A stretch of DNA of 44,526 nucleotides. Origin: Candidatus Zhuqueibacterota bacterium. GTDB lineage: Bacteria; Zhuqueibacterota; Zhuqueibacteria; Residuimicrobiales; Oceaniaggregativiventaceae. This document shows positions 18,037 to 26,233 of this stretch, piece after piece (position 1 is the first letter of the stretch; each line of letters begins with the position of its first letter). The stretch covers positions 1-44,526 of the forward strand of contig WJMF01000082.1 in assembly GCA_014728085.1 (NCBI GenBank), written 5' to 3'. The notes beneath the pieces are model-generated. The model was given only the letters and a program-made list of their open reading frames with translations, searched no databases and was not told the DNA's origin. Position numbers and translations under genes: made by a program.

Positions 18037-19554
18037 CTATTCGTTATCCGGCATTCTCAGCGCTGCAAACAGGCTGACATTGCCGCGTTTCAGGCGAAAG
18101 AGAACGATTTCATCAGCATTTATTTTTTCCATTTCTTCGTTAAAATCACCGAGATTTTTCACCGCCTTGCGGTTTACAGCGGTAATCAGATCGCCTTTTC
18201 GAATGCCCTCGAGATCAGCCACTGAATTGCTTTTAACATTCGAGACCAAAACACCATCTTCGCCTTCGTAACCCAGGCGCGAAGCGAGGTCATCAGTTAA
18301 CGCCTGTACGTCAAATCCCAGCTTTTCCGTGGCAGAAGAGGCTTCCGGGCTTTCCGCAACGGGCTCGCTGCCGGGTCGTTCTCCCAGTTTAACCTCAACA
18401 CTCTTTTCCTTCTCATTTCGCCAGATCGTCAGGTCCACTTTACTATCCGGCGCATAAGAGGCAATGACGCGCTGCAGTTCTTCAACAGAATCCATCTGTT
18501 TACCATTCACCTTAAGAATAATATCTTCAGATCGTAATCCGGCTTTTTCCGCCGGTGAATCATTCTGTACCATGGTCACCAAAACACCGGTTGTCTCATC
18601 CAGACCAAAAGATTTCGCCAGCTTTTCATCTACAGCCTGAATATTGACGCCGAGAAATCCACGTATAACGCGTCCCTTCTCAACGAGCTGTTCCATAACA
18701 TCCTTGACCATATTGACCGGAATAGCAAAGCCGATGCCGACATTTGCCTGTCCTACAATAGCGGTGTTGATTCCCACAAGCTCTCCGCGCAAATTGACCA
18801 GTGCCCCACCGCTGTTACCGGGGTTGATCGCTGCGTCGGTCTGGATAAAATCCTGATACTGGATACCCTGATTGCCGCCAAGCGCCAGTCCGGAACGACC
18901 CTTGGCACTGACAATTCCCGCTGTAACCGTATTCTGCAAGATACTATCGAACGGATTTCCGATCGCCAATACCCATTCGCCGACTTGCAGCTCATCGGAA
19001 TCACCGAGACGGACAGTGGCCAGGTCTTTTTTCTCGATTTTAATGACTGCAACATCGGTGAGCGGGTCGGTGCCGATAACTTGTGCTTTGTATTCCTCCC
19101 CTTTATAAGAAACCTGAATCTCATCGGCTTCATCGACAACATGATTATTGGTTACAATATATCCATCGGATTTTACAATCACACCGGAACCCAGTCCGCG
19201 CAAGATTTGCTCTTCATCTTGCTGCGGCATATTGAAAAAGCGTCGGAAAAAATCGTCATCGAAAAAAGGATGAACTTTTCGCTGAACCACGGCTTTGCTC
19301 TTGATCGTCACAACCGCCGGATTGACTTCTTTGGCAACCCAGGTAAATGCTTTGCTCATCGTTTCCATCGATGCAACTTGTTCGGGAACAGGTTCCTGGG
19401 AGCCAAAGACAACTGCTTTTACTTTCGGCTCCGGTAACGGGCTCGCCGCTTCACTGTGGCTGGTGAAATCAAAATTTGAAGCGATAATCAATCCACTGAC
19501 AATGCCGACAAAAATCGCCATCAAGATAACGAGCGAAAAAATTTTGCTTTTCAT
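18037..19554 (-). CDS. degP: DegP/HtrA-family serine protease with two PDZ domains
   Basis: 505 residues from the ATG at 19554, which has AAAGGAAAC upstream. The longer frame to 19656 would overlap dnaJ and hide the N-terminal membrane segment SKIFSLVILMAIFVGIVSGLIIA. The trypsin-like domain has the full triad: His in TNNHVVDEAD, Asp in DPLTDVAVIKIE and Ser in NPGNSGGALVN. PDZ1 begins at RGFLGVNIQAV and PDZ2 at KLGFDVQALTDDLASRLGYEGEDGVLVS. It degrades or refolds damaged proteins in the periplasm. The gene follows dnaJ by 19 bases. Confidence 0.95.
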   Translation of the reverse strand: MKSKIFSLVILMAIFVGIVSGLIIASNFDFTSHSEAASPLPEPKVKAVVFGSQEPVPEQVASMETMSKAFTWVAKEVNPAVVTIKSKAVVQRKVHPFFDDDFFRRFFNMPQQDEEQILRGLGSGVIVKSDGYIVTNNHVVDEADEIQVSYKGEEYKAQVIGTDPLTDVAVIKIEKKDLATVRLGDSDELQVGEWVLAIGNPFDSILQNTVTAGIVSAKGRSGLALGGNQGIQYQDFIQTDAAINPGNSGGALVNLRGELVGINTAIVGQANVGIGFAIPVNMVKDVMEQLVEKGRVIRGFLGVNIQAVDEKLAKSFGLDETTGVLVTMVQNDSPAEKAGLRSEDIILKVNGKQMDSVEELQRVIASYAPDSKVDLTIWRNEKEKSVEVKLGERPGSEPVAESPEASSATEKLGFDVQALTDDLASRLGYEGEDGVLVSNVKSNSVADLEGIRKGDLITAVNRKAVKNLGDFNEEMEKINADEIVLFRLKRGNVSLFAALRMPDNE

Positions 19555-19573
19555 AATAGTTTCCTTTCCAGGT

Positions 19574-20572
19574 TTAATGGGCCAGTCCTGCTTCTCTCGC
19601 AAAATCTTCAAGGATCTTTTTCGATGATCCGGATAGTTTCGAGGGTATTTGAACATGGAGACGCACGTAAAAATCTCCCTTTTGTCCCTTTGCCTCCAGT
19701 CCCAGCTTTTTCAATTTGAACAATTTACCGTTTTGACTGCCCTGGGGAATTTTAAGCTGGACTTCTTTTCCGTCAAAGGTACGCACATTTATCTTTGAAC
19801 CCAGCACTGCCTGAACCACGTTGATGTTTACCGTCGTATAAAGGTCCAGGCCCTTTCTCTCGAAAACAGGGTGCGGCAAAACCTGAACGGTGACGATCAA
19901 CGAGCCGCGCTCGCCTCCACCCATTCCGGGTTCTCCTAATCCGCGCAGACGTATCTGTTTACCGCTATCCGAAGCAGGGGGTATATTGATGCAGACCTTT
20001 TTAGACTCGTTTATCGTTCCGGAGCCGCCACAGGTACTGCAAAATGTCGATCGCGACATAAAGCCTCCTTTACCGCTGCATTGCGGACAGGCTTTTTTGA
20101 AATTCAAAGAAACCGTATGTTTGCCGCCCCGCGCAGCAGTCTCAAACGGTATATGCACCGTCGCCCTCAGGTCATTTCCTTTTTGCCGTATGTCGGTGGC
20201 ATTGTTTCTGCCACTGAAAAATTGACTGAATAAATCCTCAAATTCAAATGCACCGCCGAATCCTCCTGTGCTCCGTTTTGTACGTGCACGACCACCGAAC
20301 ATGGAAGAAAGATCTTCAAAATCAAATCCCTGAGAATTGTATTGCTGATGATTGCCGTATTTTCGCAGTTGATCGTATTTTTTTCGCTTCTCCTTGTCCT
20401 TGAGGACCGCATACGCCTCTGAAATCTCTTTAAACCGTTCTTCGGCCTGTTTGTCATTCTTATGCGTGTCAGGATGGTACTTTTTCGCCAACTGACGATA
20501 AGCAGACTTTATCTGGTCCTGCGTGACATTTTCCTCAACACCTAATATTTTATAAAAATCTTTTTGCTGCAT
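19574..20572 (-). CDS. dnaJ: DnaJ-family co-chaperone with a halved zinc-finger region
   Basis: 332 residues, against about 375 for standard DnaJ. The J domain (5-70) has HPD at 33-35. A Gly/Phe-poor linker ([13 protein letters not shown]) follows, then a zinc region with only two CxxCxGxG motifs (CPQCSGKG and CSTCGGSG) instead of four, enough for one zinc site. The C-terminal client-binding domains are typical ([54 protein letters not shown]). It is thus intermediate between DnaJ and CbpA. It would stimulate DnaK, encoded nearby. The ribosome site is weak (AGAAAAG). Confidence 0.88.
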   Translation of the reverse strand: MQQKDFYKILGVEENVTQDQIKSAYRQLAKKYHPDTHKNDKQAEERFKEISEAYAVLKDKEKRKKYDQLRKYGNHQQYNSQGFDFEDLSSMFGGRARTKRSTGGFGGAFEFEDLFSQFFSGRNNATDIRQKGNDLRATVHIPFETAARGGKHTVSLNFKKACPQCSGKGGFMSRSTFCSTCGGSGTINESKKVCINIPPASDSGKQIRLRGLGEPGMGGGERGSLIVTVQVLPHPVFERKGLDLYTTVNINVVQAVLGSKINVRTFDGKEVQLKIPQGSQNGKLFKLKKLGLEAKGQKGDFYVRLHVQIPSKLSGSSKKILEDFAREAGLAH

Positions 20573-20589
20573 ATATATACTTTTCTATA

Positions 20590-20644
20590 TTTATGAAAAA
20601 AATTCTGACTTTTATCAAACGCTGGTTAAAATATGCAAAACCAG
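20590..20644 (-). promoter_or_regulatory. Candidate dnaJ promoter with an adjacent inverted repeat
   Basis: On the minus strand TTGATA (20613-20618) and CATAAA (20590-20595) are 17 bases apart and close to the dnaJ start. Directly upstream of the -35 box, CTGGTT (20622-20627) and AACCAG (20639-20644) form an inverted repeat with an 11-base spacer, placed where an activator or repressor could bind. The -10 box matches the consensus at only four of six positions. Confidence 0.35.
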
Positions 20645-20959
20645 ATTATTAAATTGTTTTCGAATTATGCATCTAACATTGTCTCAAAGAAATCAAAGCC
20701 TTGAAAATCATAGTTCATTTATTTACTAGTAACAATGTCGTTCTCTTCTTTCCTTTGCGGCCTTTGTGGTTTCGGCCTCTTTCATGCCTAAAAACCACCT
20801 AATGACCGTTCTTCCAACAGCTCCACTCAAATAGATTGCAACAAGTATGCCAAATCATTTAAAAACTATTTAAAAGCATAATTATTAATCATTTACACAA
20901 AAAACGCCGGTATTTGTGCAAAATTTGGCCTGCCATTTTGGCAGAAAACAGCAATTCAT
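20645..20959. repeat. Gap between the zinc peptidase and dnaJ with a degenerate dispersed repeat
   Basis: No gene is visible. The stretch 20741-20770 (TTCCTTTGCGGCCTTTGTGG core) is a worn relative of the dispersed repeat at 15521 and 33956. At 20930-20944 CTGCCA-TTT-TGGCAG makes a small hairpin just beyond the stop of the 20960-21640 gene when read on the minus strand; without a T-run it is only a weak terminator candidate. Confidence 0.4.
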
Positions 20960-21640
20960 TTACTCTTCGCGCAACAGTAGCAGGCGGATCAAATTCAAGA
21001 CTGCAACCGCTGCCGCAGCGACATAGGTCAGAGCCGCTGCATCCAGCACTTTTTTGGCACCCCGAACCTCATTGCCGACAAGGTATCCGCCGGAATTCAA
21101 CTGTGCCAGGGCCCGTTTGCTCGCATTAAACTCTACCGGCAGCGTGATAAGGGTAAAAAGAACAGAGCCGGCATAAAGTATGATACCGATATCAACGAGA
21201 ACGGGAATGGAAAAAAAGATTCCACCGATCAGCAGCGGCATCAAAAGAGAAGAACCAAAACGCGCAATCGGGAATATCGCCTGCCGTAGCATCAGAGCGC
21301 GATAACCTACCTGATGCTGTATGGCATGCCCGGTCTCATGCGCCGCGACTCCCAGCGCCGCCAGCGAATTGGAATGATATACCTTCCCGGACAAACGCAG
21401 CTTTTTCTTGATGGGATCATAATGATCAGATAACCGCCCTTCCACCTCTTCAACCTCAACATCATGAATTCCATTTTGCTGCAGCATACGCCTGGCCACA
21501 TCAGCTCCGGAATAACCGGACGACGCCCGTACCTTACTCATTTTTTCAAAGGTGCTCTTTACCCTGGACTGTGCATACAACCCCAGTAAAAGAGCCGGAA
21601 CCAAAAGCAATATATCCGTCAAGCTGAAAAAAGGGATCAT
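20960..21640 (-). CDS. Membrane zinc metallopeptidase, YugP type
   Basis: 226 residues from the ATG at 21640, preceded by GAGGAGG. The longer frame uses a TTG inside that ribosome site. An N-terminal membrane helix (FFSLTDILLLVPALLLGLYAQ) is followed by GYSGADVARRMLQQNGI and the family motif LAALGVAAHETGHAIQHQ, where H101, E102 and H105 form the HExxH zinc site. C-terminal hydrophobic segments include LLIGGIFFSIPVLVDIGIILYAG and AAAVAVLNLIRLLLL, and LPVEFNASKRAL is the typical family stretch. The active site should face the cytoplasm or sit near the membrane; natural substrates are unknown. It is the last gene of the operon starting at 24409. Confidence 0.9.
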   Translation of the reverse strand: MIPFFSLTDILLLVPALLLGLYAQSRVKSTFEKMSKVRASSGYSGADVARRMLQQNGIHDVEVEEVEGRLSDHYDPIKKKLRLSGKVYHSNSLAALGVAAHETGHAIQHQVGYRALMLRQAIFPIARFGSSLLMPLLIGGIFFSIPVLVDIGIILYAGSVLFTLITLPVEFNASKRALAQLNSGGYLVGNEVRGAKKVLDAAALTYVAAAAVAVLNLIRLLLLREE

Positions 21641-21702
21641 CGGAAACCTCCTCAATTCTATTTTCTATTATTAGACTCTGGTCAAGTAAAAAAGTTTCAA
21701 AA

Positions 21703-21921
21703 TCATGATCTGAAATCACGGCGTACTTTTTCGAATTTATCTTTAAGGCGATCTTCAAAGGAGGGAAATAAAAGAATGATGCCGAATATCAACAGTAACC
21801 AGCCCGGCAAAATGGGAAGAATGAGACCGCTCAACCCTAAAATGATAAAAACCACCGCCAATATCGGTTTTTTCTTGCGGAACAGGCGTATATCCTCAAC
21901 CAATCTGCTCTTCCTGCTCAT
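21703..21921 (-). CDS. Small PGPGW-like membrane protein
   Basis: 72 residues from the ATG at 21921, whose ATGA overlaps the stop of the preceding gene; the frame could extend to 21993 but that would overlap the DUF2914 gene by 76 bases. The basic N-terminus MSRKSRLVEDIRLFRKKKP is followed by two close membrane helices with LPILPGWLLLIFGIILLFP between, which resembles the PGPGW family of putative transmembrane proteins. A charged C-terminus (FEDRLKDKFEKVRRDFRS) follows. The family has no established function. Confidence 0.75.
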   Translation of the reverse strand: MSRKSRLVEDIRLFRKKKPILAVVFIILGLSGLILPILPGWLLLIFGIILLFPSFEDRLKDKFEKVRRDFRS

Positions 21922-22457
21922 ATCAACTCGAATGATAATTGCGTTAACAATTGCCCTGAACTCATCACCTGCAACAGCCAGGATCCTTGCCACGCAGGAA
22001 TCATTTCCATTTTGCTGACTAGTATCTGCTCTCCGGGGGAAACCGAAAACGTCTCTTCATGCACTAGCCGGTCGTCATAGATCCATCGATGGCTCATACT
22101 GTATGTCTCAGAACTGTTGACCCTTACATAGCAATAGAGATGATCCACCAGCTTGCTGAATTCGGACTTGAATATGAGGGGCCGGCCATTTTCCACGTCA
22201 AGACAAATCACCGCCTGCTCAATAGTTAAAGCGTGGTGCGTCGGTTGCTTTTTCTCTTCCTCCACCGGAGCAGGGGTCGGGGTCGGAACCGATGCGATGG
22301 ATTCTTCAACAGCGGTTTGCACTTGCGGTTCCACAGCCTGAGGCGCCTTCGCGTAATGGCGTTGATATTTTAAGACCACAAATATGGCAAACAGAATGAA
22401 CACAATCTGCAACAGCCAGCTGATTTTAATCTTGAATATGGATTTGATCGTGGACAT
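21918..22457 (-). CDS. DUF2914-type membrane-anchored protein
   Basis: 179 residues. A single N-terminal membrane helix (ISWLLQIVFILFAIFVVLKY) is followed by a Pro/Glu-rich stalk (about 40-75) and a C-terminal DUF2914-like domain. In that domain FSKLVDHLYCYVRV, SHRWIYDDRLVHEETFSV and WQGSWLLQVMSSGQLLTQLSFEL follow the family's expected pattern of His-Trp-x-Tyr and Gly-x-Trp. It overlaps the upstream gene by 32 bases and the downstream gene by 4. The domain most likely lies outside the cytoplasm. Confidence 0.78.
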   Translation of the reverse strand: MSTIKSIFKIKISWLLQIVFILFAIFVVLKYQRHYAKAPQAVEPQVQTAVEESIASVPTPTPAPVEEEKKQPTHHALTIEQAVICLDVENGRPLIFKSEFSKLVDHLYCYVRVNSSETYSMSHRWIYDDRLVHEETFSVSPGEQILVSKMEMIPAWQGSWLLQVMSSGQLLTQLSFELI

Positions 22458-23067
22458 TTGGACTCATTTGTTTAAGGCGATTTAAATGAACCGCTATTTT
22501 TTGTCGGAAAAGACGTATCAGAATTTGATTGTTCCGAATCTCGGATTCCCATTCGATCCATTTTCTGTCAAAAGGCGCCAGGCGTTTGTAGATATATATT
22601 CCCAGCAGCAGGAAAAAATACCCGGCAACCATGATCGGATGCTGAAAAAATGGCCGGCCTGACAACGCTGTAACCGGTAAAAGTAAAATCACAAAAAGAA
22701 CACCGTGTTCAAACCATTTGAATTGTTTCATCAGCCGCTCAAGCCGTCTGTTCCTGATCTGCAAGTTGCCGATACGATCCATCAGCCCTTGAATGCGCTT
22801 TTTTTCTTTGGCGATTTCTTTGGATAATTTATCCCTGAGCGCATCGCGATGCATGGCGATGACATCCCTGATGATCAGGGCAGCCTGGTATTCCTGCGAT
22901 TTTTTCAGGGCAATCGCATTATAACGCGCCGCCCCGTCAAGATCGCCTCCCTTTAACGACCTGATCGACTGGCGGTGATAGGCGCCCCTGGGGAGCCATT
23001 GTTTTTTATCGGCAAGCGAATATCCCAATCTCAACAGCGCTATTGCCGGTAGAGACCATAAAGCCAT
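22426..23067 (-). CDS. Membrane protein with coiled coil, function unknown
   Basis: 213 residues, not recognised. The N-terminal 55 residues resemble a TPR-like helix pair (YHRQSIRSLKGGDLDGAARYNAIALKKSQEYQAALIIRD). Residues about 75-115 are a strongly charged coiled coil (LSKEIAKEKKRIQGLMDRIGNLQIRNRRLERLMKQ). Two membrane helices follow (GVLFVILLLPVTAL and IMVAGYFFLLLGIYIY), then a second coiled coil (WIEWESEIRNNQILIRLFRQKIAVHLNRLK). It starts 13 bases after the preceding gene and overlaps the next by 32. Its place in the operon suggests a membrane scaffold. Confidence 0.7.
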   Translation of the reverse strand: MALWSLPAIALLRLGYSLADKKQWLPRGAYHRQSIRSLKGGDLDGAARYNAIALKKSQEYQAALIIRDVIAMHRDALRDKLSKEIAKEKKRIQGLMDRIGNLQIRNRRLERLMKQFKWFEHGVLFVILLLPVTALSGRPFFQHPIMVAGYFFLLLGIYIYKRLAPFDRKWIEWESEIRNNQILIRLFRQKIAVHLNRLKQMSPNVHDQIHIQD

Positions 23068-23080
23068 ATCGATTTCGTTC

Positions 23081-23386
23081 CTATTTCATGGCCAGCGCAC
23101 GTTCCAGATATTCAACCGCCTTTGGGTAGCGGTTGCGAACCTGGTCCCACTCGGCATTGCTCAACGCTGCCGGTTCTTTACCGGTTACGCTCACAGCACC
23201 GTCATAAACGAGTTGTATAAGATCGCGGTTGGCGTGTAATATCCCAAGCGAGGCTCCGGCGATTTCGAAAACACCGTTGATAAATTCCACGCCCATTGCC
23301 GATTCCAGACCATGTTCAATGATATAGCCGGCAACGCCACCGATGGCACCATGCCTGAATGATTTTGATAAACGTTCACTCTTCAT
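23081..23386 (-). CDS. Small glycine-rich hypothetical protein
   Basis: 101 residues from the ATG at 23386, which has GAGGAAAC upstream; the longer frame to 23425 has no ribosome site. The start overlaps the preceding gene's end by 11 bases. The N-terminal half (FRHGAIGGVAGYIIEHGLESAMGVEFINGVFEIAGASLGILHANRD) has spaced glycines like a glycine-zipper membrane-active segment. The C-terminal half (SNAEWDQVRNRYPKAVEYLERALAMK) is amphipathic and TPR-like. I do not recognise the family. Confidence 0.68.
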   Translation of the reverse strand: MKSERLSKSFRHGAIGGVAGYIIEHGLESAMGVEFINGVFEIAGASLGILHANRDLIQLVYDGAVSVTGKEPAALSNAEWDQVRNRYPKAVEYLERALAMK

Positions 23387-23588
23387 TTGTTTCCTCTTGT
23401 AATTTAGATAAAGCTTTTCGTACATATTCGTCTTTTTTTCGTAAAGCAGTTCTTAAACGGTGTACCTCTTTACGGAGTTCCCGTGTTTGTTTATTGGCAA
23501 AGAGTTTCCCCCAAATCGTTTCAAAAACAATGACACCGGCAATGGCCAGTATCATACCGAATATAAAACTTAAAAGATCTATGTTCAT
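23376..23588 (-). CDS. Small single-span protein with coiled-coil tail
   Basis: 70 residues. A membrane helix (IDLLSFIFGMILAIAGVIVFETIW, residues 3-26) is followed by a charged coiled coil (NKQTRELRKEVHRLRTALRKKDEYVRKALSKLQEETNEE). Its ATG overlaps the stop of the STAS-HATPase gene (ATGA), so translation is probably coupled. It could hold that regulator, or the next proteins, at the membrane; this is inference from order and shape only. Confidence 0.72.
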   Translation of the reverse strand: MNIDLLSFIFGMILAIAGVIVFETIWGKLFANKQTRELRKEVHRLRTALRKKDEYVRKALSKLQEETNEE

Positions 23589-24409
23589 GCTTGTTCCTTC
23601 AAATATTTGGTCATAATCAGCTGGTTTCCCTCCAGCGTATCCTCTGTATAGGATAAATCATCCACCGCCCGTTTGATGATATGCAACCCCATGCCGCCCC
23701 GTTCTCTGCCGGAAACGGCATTTTCAATATCAAATGACTTTGTATCATCAACCTGAAATCCCTCTCCAAAGTCGATTATACGAATAACAAGCCTGTCCGG
23801 TTTCACCTCAACATTTACATCGATGGAGCGATTGGTATCGGAATGATAAGCATGTTCGATCACGTTCAGACAGGCCTCATAGACGGCAATCTTGATCTTG
23901 TTGATTTCGGACTGGGTCAATCGTAAACGGCCGGCAATATCGGTAACAAAATCACAGGCTCGATAGAGATGATTCACCCGGCTCGCAATTCGAATCGATC
24001 GGTTGACTATCTTGATATCCGAACGTTCCGGTTCCGTACGTTTAGGCGCAGAATGGGTATTGAACAGATCGAGCGCTTTGCTGATATGATCGCATTTATT
24101 TAAAAAATTGAGCGGATGAAAACGGTCCAGATCCGTTTTCGCAGAAGACTGCAGATTGAGCATCACCAGGTTTCCGCCCTTTCTGCGAAATTTGGCAGTC
24201 ATTTCAAGCAGCAATACCACCAAACTCGACGGCAGACCGGATAGACGCCCTAAATCGAGTATGACAAAGAATTTCTTTTTTTCCAGCAACTTTTCAAATA
24301 CCCGCTGCAACACCGGGACCAGAGCAATATCGGATTCCGGAATGAGCGGAGTAACTTTGACAACATTTTTGGCTTTACCGGTTTGTACGATGCGAACAAG
24401 GTTGTCCAT
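23585..24409 (-). CDS. STAS domain fused to an RsbW/SpoIIAB-like HATPase
   Basis: 274 residues. Residues 1-115 read as a STAS (anti-sigma antagonist) domain: VILDLGRLSGLPSSLVVLLLEM replaces the usual D-S-S-G loop, keeping Ser61 and Ser62 but losing the Asp. Residues 140-270 are a GHKL ATPase of the anti-sigma kinase type: N-box EACLNVIEHAYH (E178, N182, H186), G1 box DFGEGF (213-218) and G2 box GRERGGMGLHII. Normally these two functions are separate, opposing partners. No sigma factor or PP2C phosphatase lies in the window. It heads a tightly overlapping operon of small membrane proteins. Confidence 0.82.
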   Translation of the reverse strand: MDNLVRIVQTGKAKNVVKVTPLIPESDIALVPVLQRVFEKLLEKKKFFVILDLGRLSGLPSSLVVLLLEMTAKFRRKGGNLVMLNLQSSAKTDLDRFHPLNFLNKCDHISKALDLFNTHSAPKRTEPERSDIKIVNRSIRIASRVNHLYRACDFVTDIAGRLRLTQSEINKIKIAVYEACLNVIEHAYHSDTNRSIDVNVEVKPDRLVIRIIDFGEGFQVDDTKSFDIENAVSGRERGGMGLHIIKRAVDDLSYTEDTLEGNQLIMTKYLKEQA

Positions 24410-24500
24410 TTTAATAATAGCTGTTTTTTATGACCAGACCCTGACAATTATGTTGTGCTACAGCAATATACATAACTTTTTGTGTAAAAAGTAGGAAAAA

Positions 24501-26219
24501 TTACAGTTCCCGGCGTAATGGCTTTCCGAGCAGATTTTTGGGAATGACTTGAACAAATTCGATGATTTTAGGAACTTTATAATCAGCAAGTTCATGTTTA
24601 CAAAAGGCGATAATTTCCAGACAGGAGAGACTTGACTCTTTTTCCAATACCACCACGGCTTTAACCACCTGCCCCCAAAAGGAATCATCCACGCCCACTG
24701 CACAGGCATCATGAATATCCGGATGCCGAAGCAATACCTGTTCAATCTCTGACGGATAAATATTATATCCCCCCGAGATAATGAGATCCTTATATCTCGA
24801 GACAATATAAAAATAACCCTCTGAATCAACTTTGGCCAGATCACCCGTGCGGAGCCACCCATCGCGGAAAGCAGCTTTGCTCTCCTGCACATTTTGCCAG
24901 TAACGTTTCATGACCTGAGGCCCTTTTACCCACAACTCGCCAATCTCTCCGGCCGCCTTTTCTTCTTCACTTTCCATATCGACGACTCTGGCCAGCGTGT
25001 CCGGCCAGGGTATACCTATGCTGGACGGTTTGTTGCATCCGCGAATCGGGTTGCAGTGCGTAATCGGTGAAGCTTCGCTCAATCCATATCCCTCCACCAG
25101 TTTGGTGCCAAAGCTTTCTTCAAACTCTTTTTTCAATCCTTCGTCAAGCGGGGCCCCGCCGCTGATACAGGCGCGCAAAGAGGTAAAGCTGTTCTGTTTT
25201 TGGGAATTTTCCCCCACCATAGCTGCGAACATGGTCGGTACACCCGGGAAAAGGGTGATGCGGTGCTTTTGGATGAGTTTGATGACGCGTTTTGCATTAA
25301 AACGGGGATCGAGCACCATCTTTGCCCTGGTATAAACGGAGAGAAGGTGGCACGCCATTTGACCATAACTGTGAACAAGGGGTAAACAGGCCAGTATCAC
25401 CTCCTCCCCGTCGCGCATATCCGTAATCCAGGCATGCGCCTGAATGACATTGGCCAAAAGATTACGATGGCTGAGCTCGGCACACTTGGAGGTTCCGGTC
25501 ACACCTCCGGTAAACAGCAAAATGGCGGTATCATCCGGCTCGCTCTCTGACATGTCGCCACAGGGATGACGCCTCAATATCTGGCGATAAAAAACGATAT
25601 TGCGATGTTTTTGAATTCTGTTCCGGGTTTTATCGAGCCGGTTTTTAAAGTGAACGGCAATTTTCAAAAAGGCCGGCAAGTAGGTCTCCAGGCAGGCGAT
25701 GACCACAACCGTATTTTGCAAGGTATCGACATAGCGCTCGAGACGGGGAAAAATCCGATCCAGTACCACGATCATAGCGGGATCGATGCTCAACAGCTGA
25801 TATTTAAACTCGCGTTCGGATAAAAGCGGATTAATCGGTACAACCGTGGCCCCGATATAAAGAGCAGCCCAGTAGGAAATAATATACTGCGGAATATTGG
25901 GCAAAATCAGGGCGACGCGGTCTCCCTGTTGCACACCGGATTCCTTCATTCCCCGGGCAAATCTCAGCATGAGCTGGTGTATATACTTGTAGGTAAAGGG
26001 CTTGCCAAAGTAGGAGATCGCACAATTTGCCGGCGCCTCGTTTACCGAATTGAACCAGAGATCGACCAGGGAAAAGTCTGGAATATCAATGCGTTCCGGC
26101 ACTCCCTTGTCATAGGCGTTCAGCCAGACCGGTTTTCTGCCCCTGGCAGGATGCCGGCGTTTAAGAGAATCGAGACCGCTCTGCAAAGCGGTACATATTC
26201 TTTTTTTTAGTTGACTCAT
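24501..26219 (-). CDS. Long-chain acyl-CoA synthetase, FadD-like AMP-binding enzyme
   Basis: 572 residues. The AMP-forming ligase motifs are in order: the phosphate loop LLFTGGVTGTSK (235-246, where Val and Ser replace the more common Thr and Pro), VEGYGLSEASPITHCNP, WLRTGDLAKVDSEGYFYIVSRYKDLIISGGYNIYPSEIE, and the C-terminal lysine region NLLGKPLRREL. It should activate a fatty or related acid to its CoA thioester; substrate length cannot be read from sequence. It follows the polyferredoxin gene by 14 bases. No clear ribosome site precedes the ATG, so coupled translation is likely. Confidence 0.9.
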   Translation of the reverse strand: MSQLKKRICTALQSGLDSLKRRHPARGRKPVWLNAYDKGVPERIDIPDFSLVDLWFNSVNEAPANCAISYFGKPFTYKYIHQLMLRFARGMKESGVQQGDRVALILPNIPQYIISYWAALYIGATVVPINPLLSEREFKYQLLSIDPAMIVVLDRIFPRLERYVDTLQNTVVVIACLETYLPAFLKIAVHFKNRLDKTRNRIQKHRNIVFYRQILRRHPCGDMSESEPDDTAILLFTGGVTGTSKCAELSHRNLLANVIQAHAWITDMRDGEEVILACLPLVHSYGQMACHLLSVYTRAKMVLDPRFNAKRVIKLIQKHRITLFPGVPTMFAAMVGENSQKQNSFTSLRACISGGAPLDEGLKKEFEESFGTKLVEGYGLSEASPITHCNPIRGCNKPSSIGIPWPDTLARVVDMESEEEKAAGEIGELWVKGPQVMKRYWQNVQESKAAFRDGWLRTGDLAKVDSEGYFYIVSRYKDLIISGGYNIYPSEIEQVLLRHPDIHDACAVGVDDSFWGQVVKAVVVLEKESSLSCLEIIAFCKHELADYKVPKIIEFVQVIPKNLLGKPLRREL

Positions 26220-26233
26220 CTTATGCGAGTATT

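Noticed and set aside
19555-19656. N-terminal extension of DegP
   Set aside because: It would overlap dnaJ and precede the export segment; AAAGGAAAC supports the ATG at 19554.
21546-21758. 70-codon minus-strand frame across the zinc peptidase start
   Set aside because: Overlaps two better supported genes and lacks any feature of its own.
24475-24492. Hairpin ACTTTTT-GTGT-AAAAAGT after the acyl-CoA synthetase
   Set aside because: AT-only style stem with no T-run on the minus strand; too weak to call a terminator.
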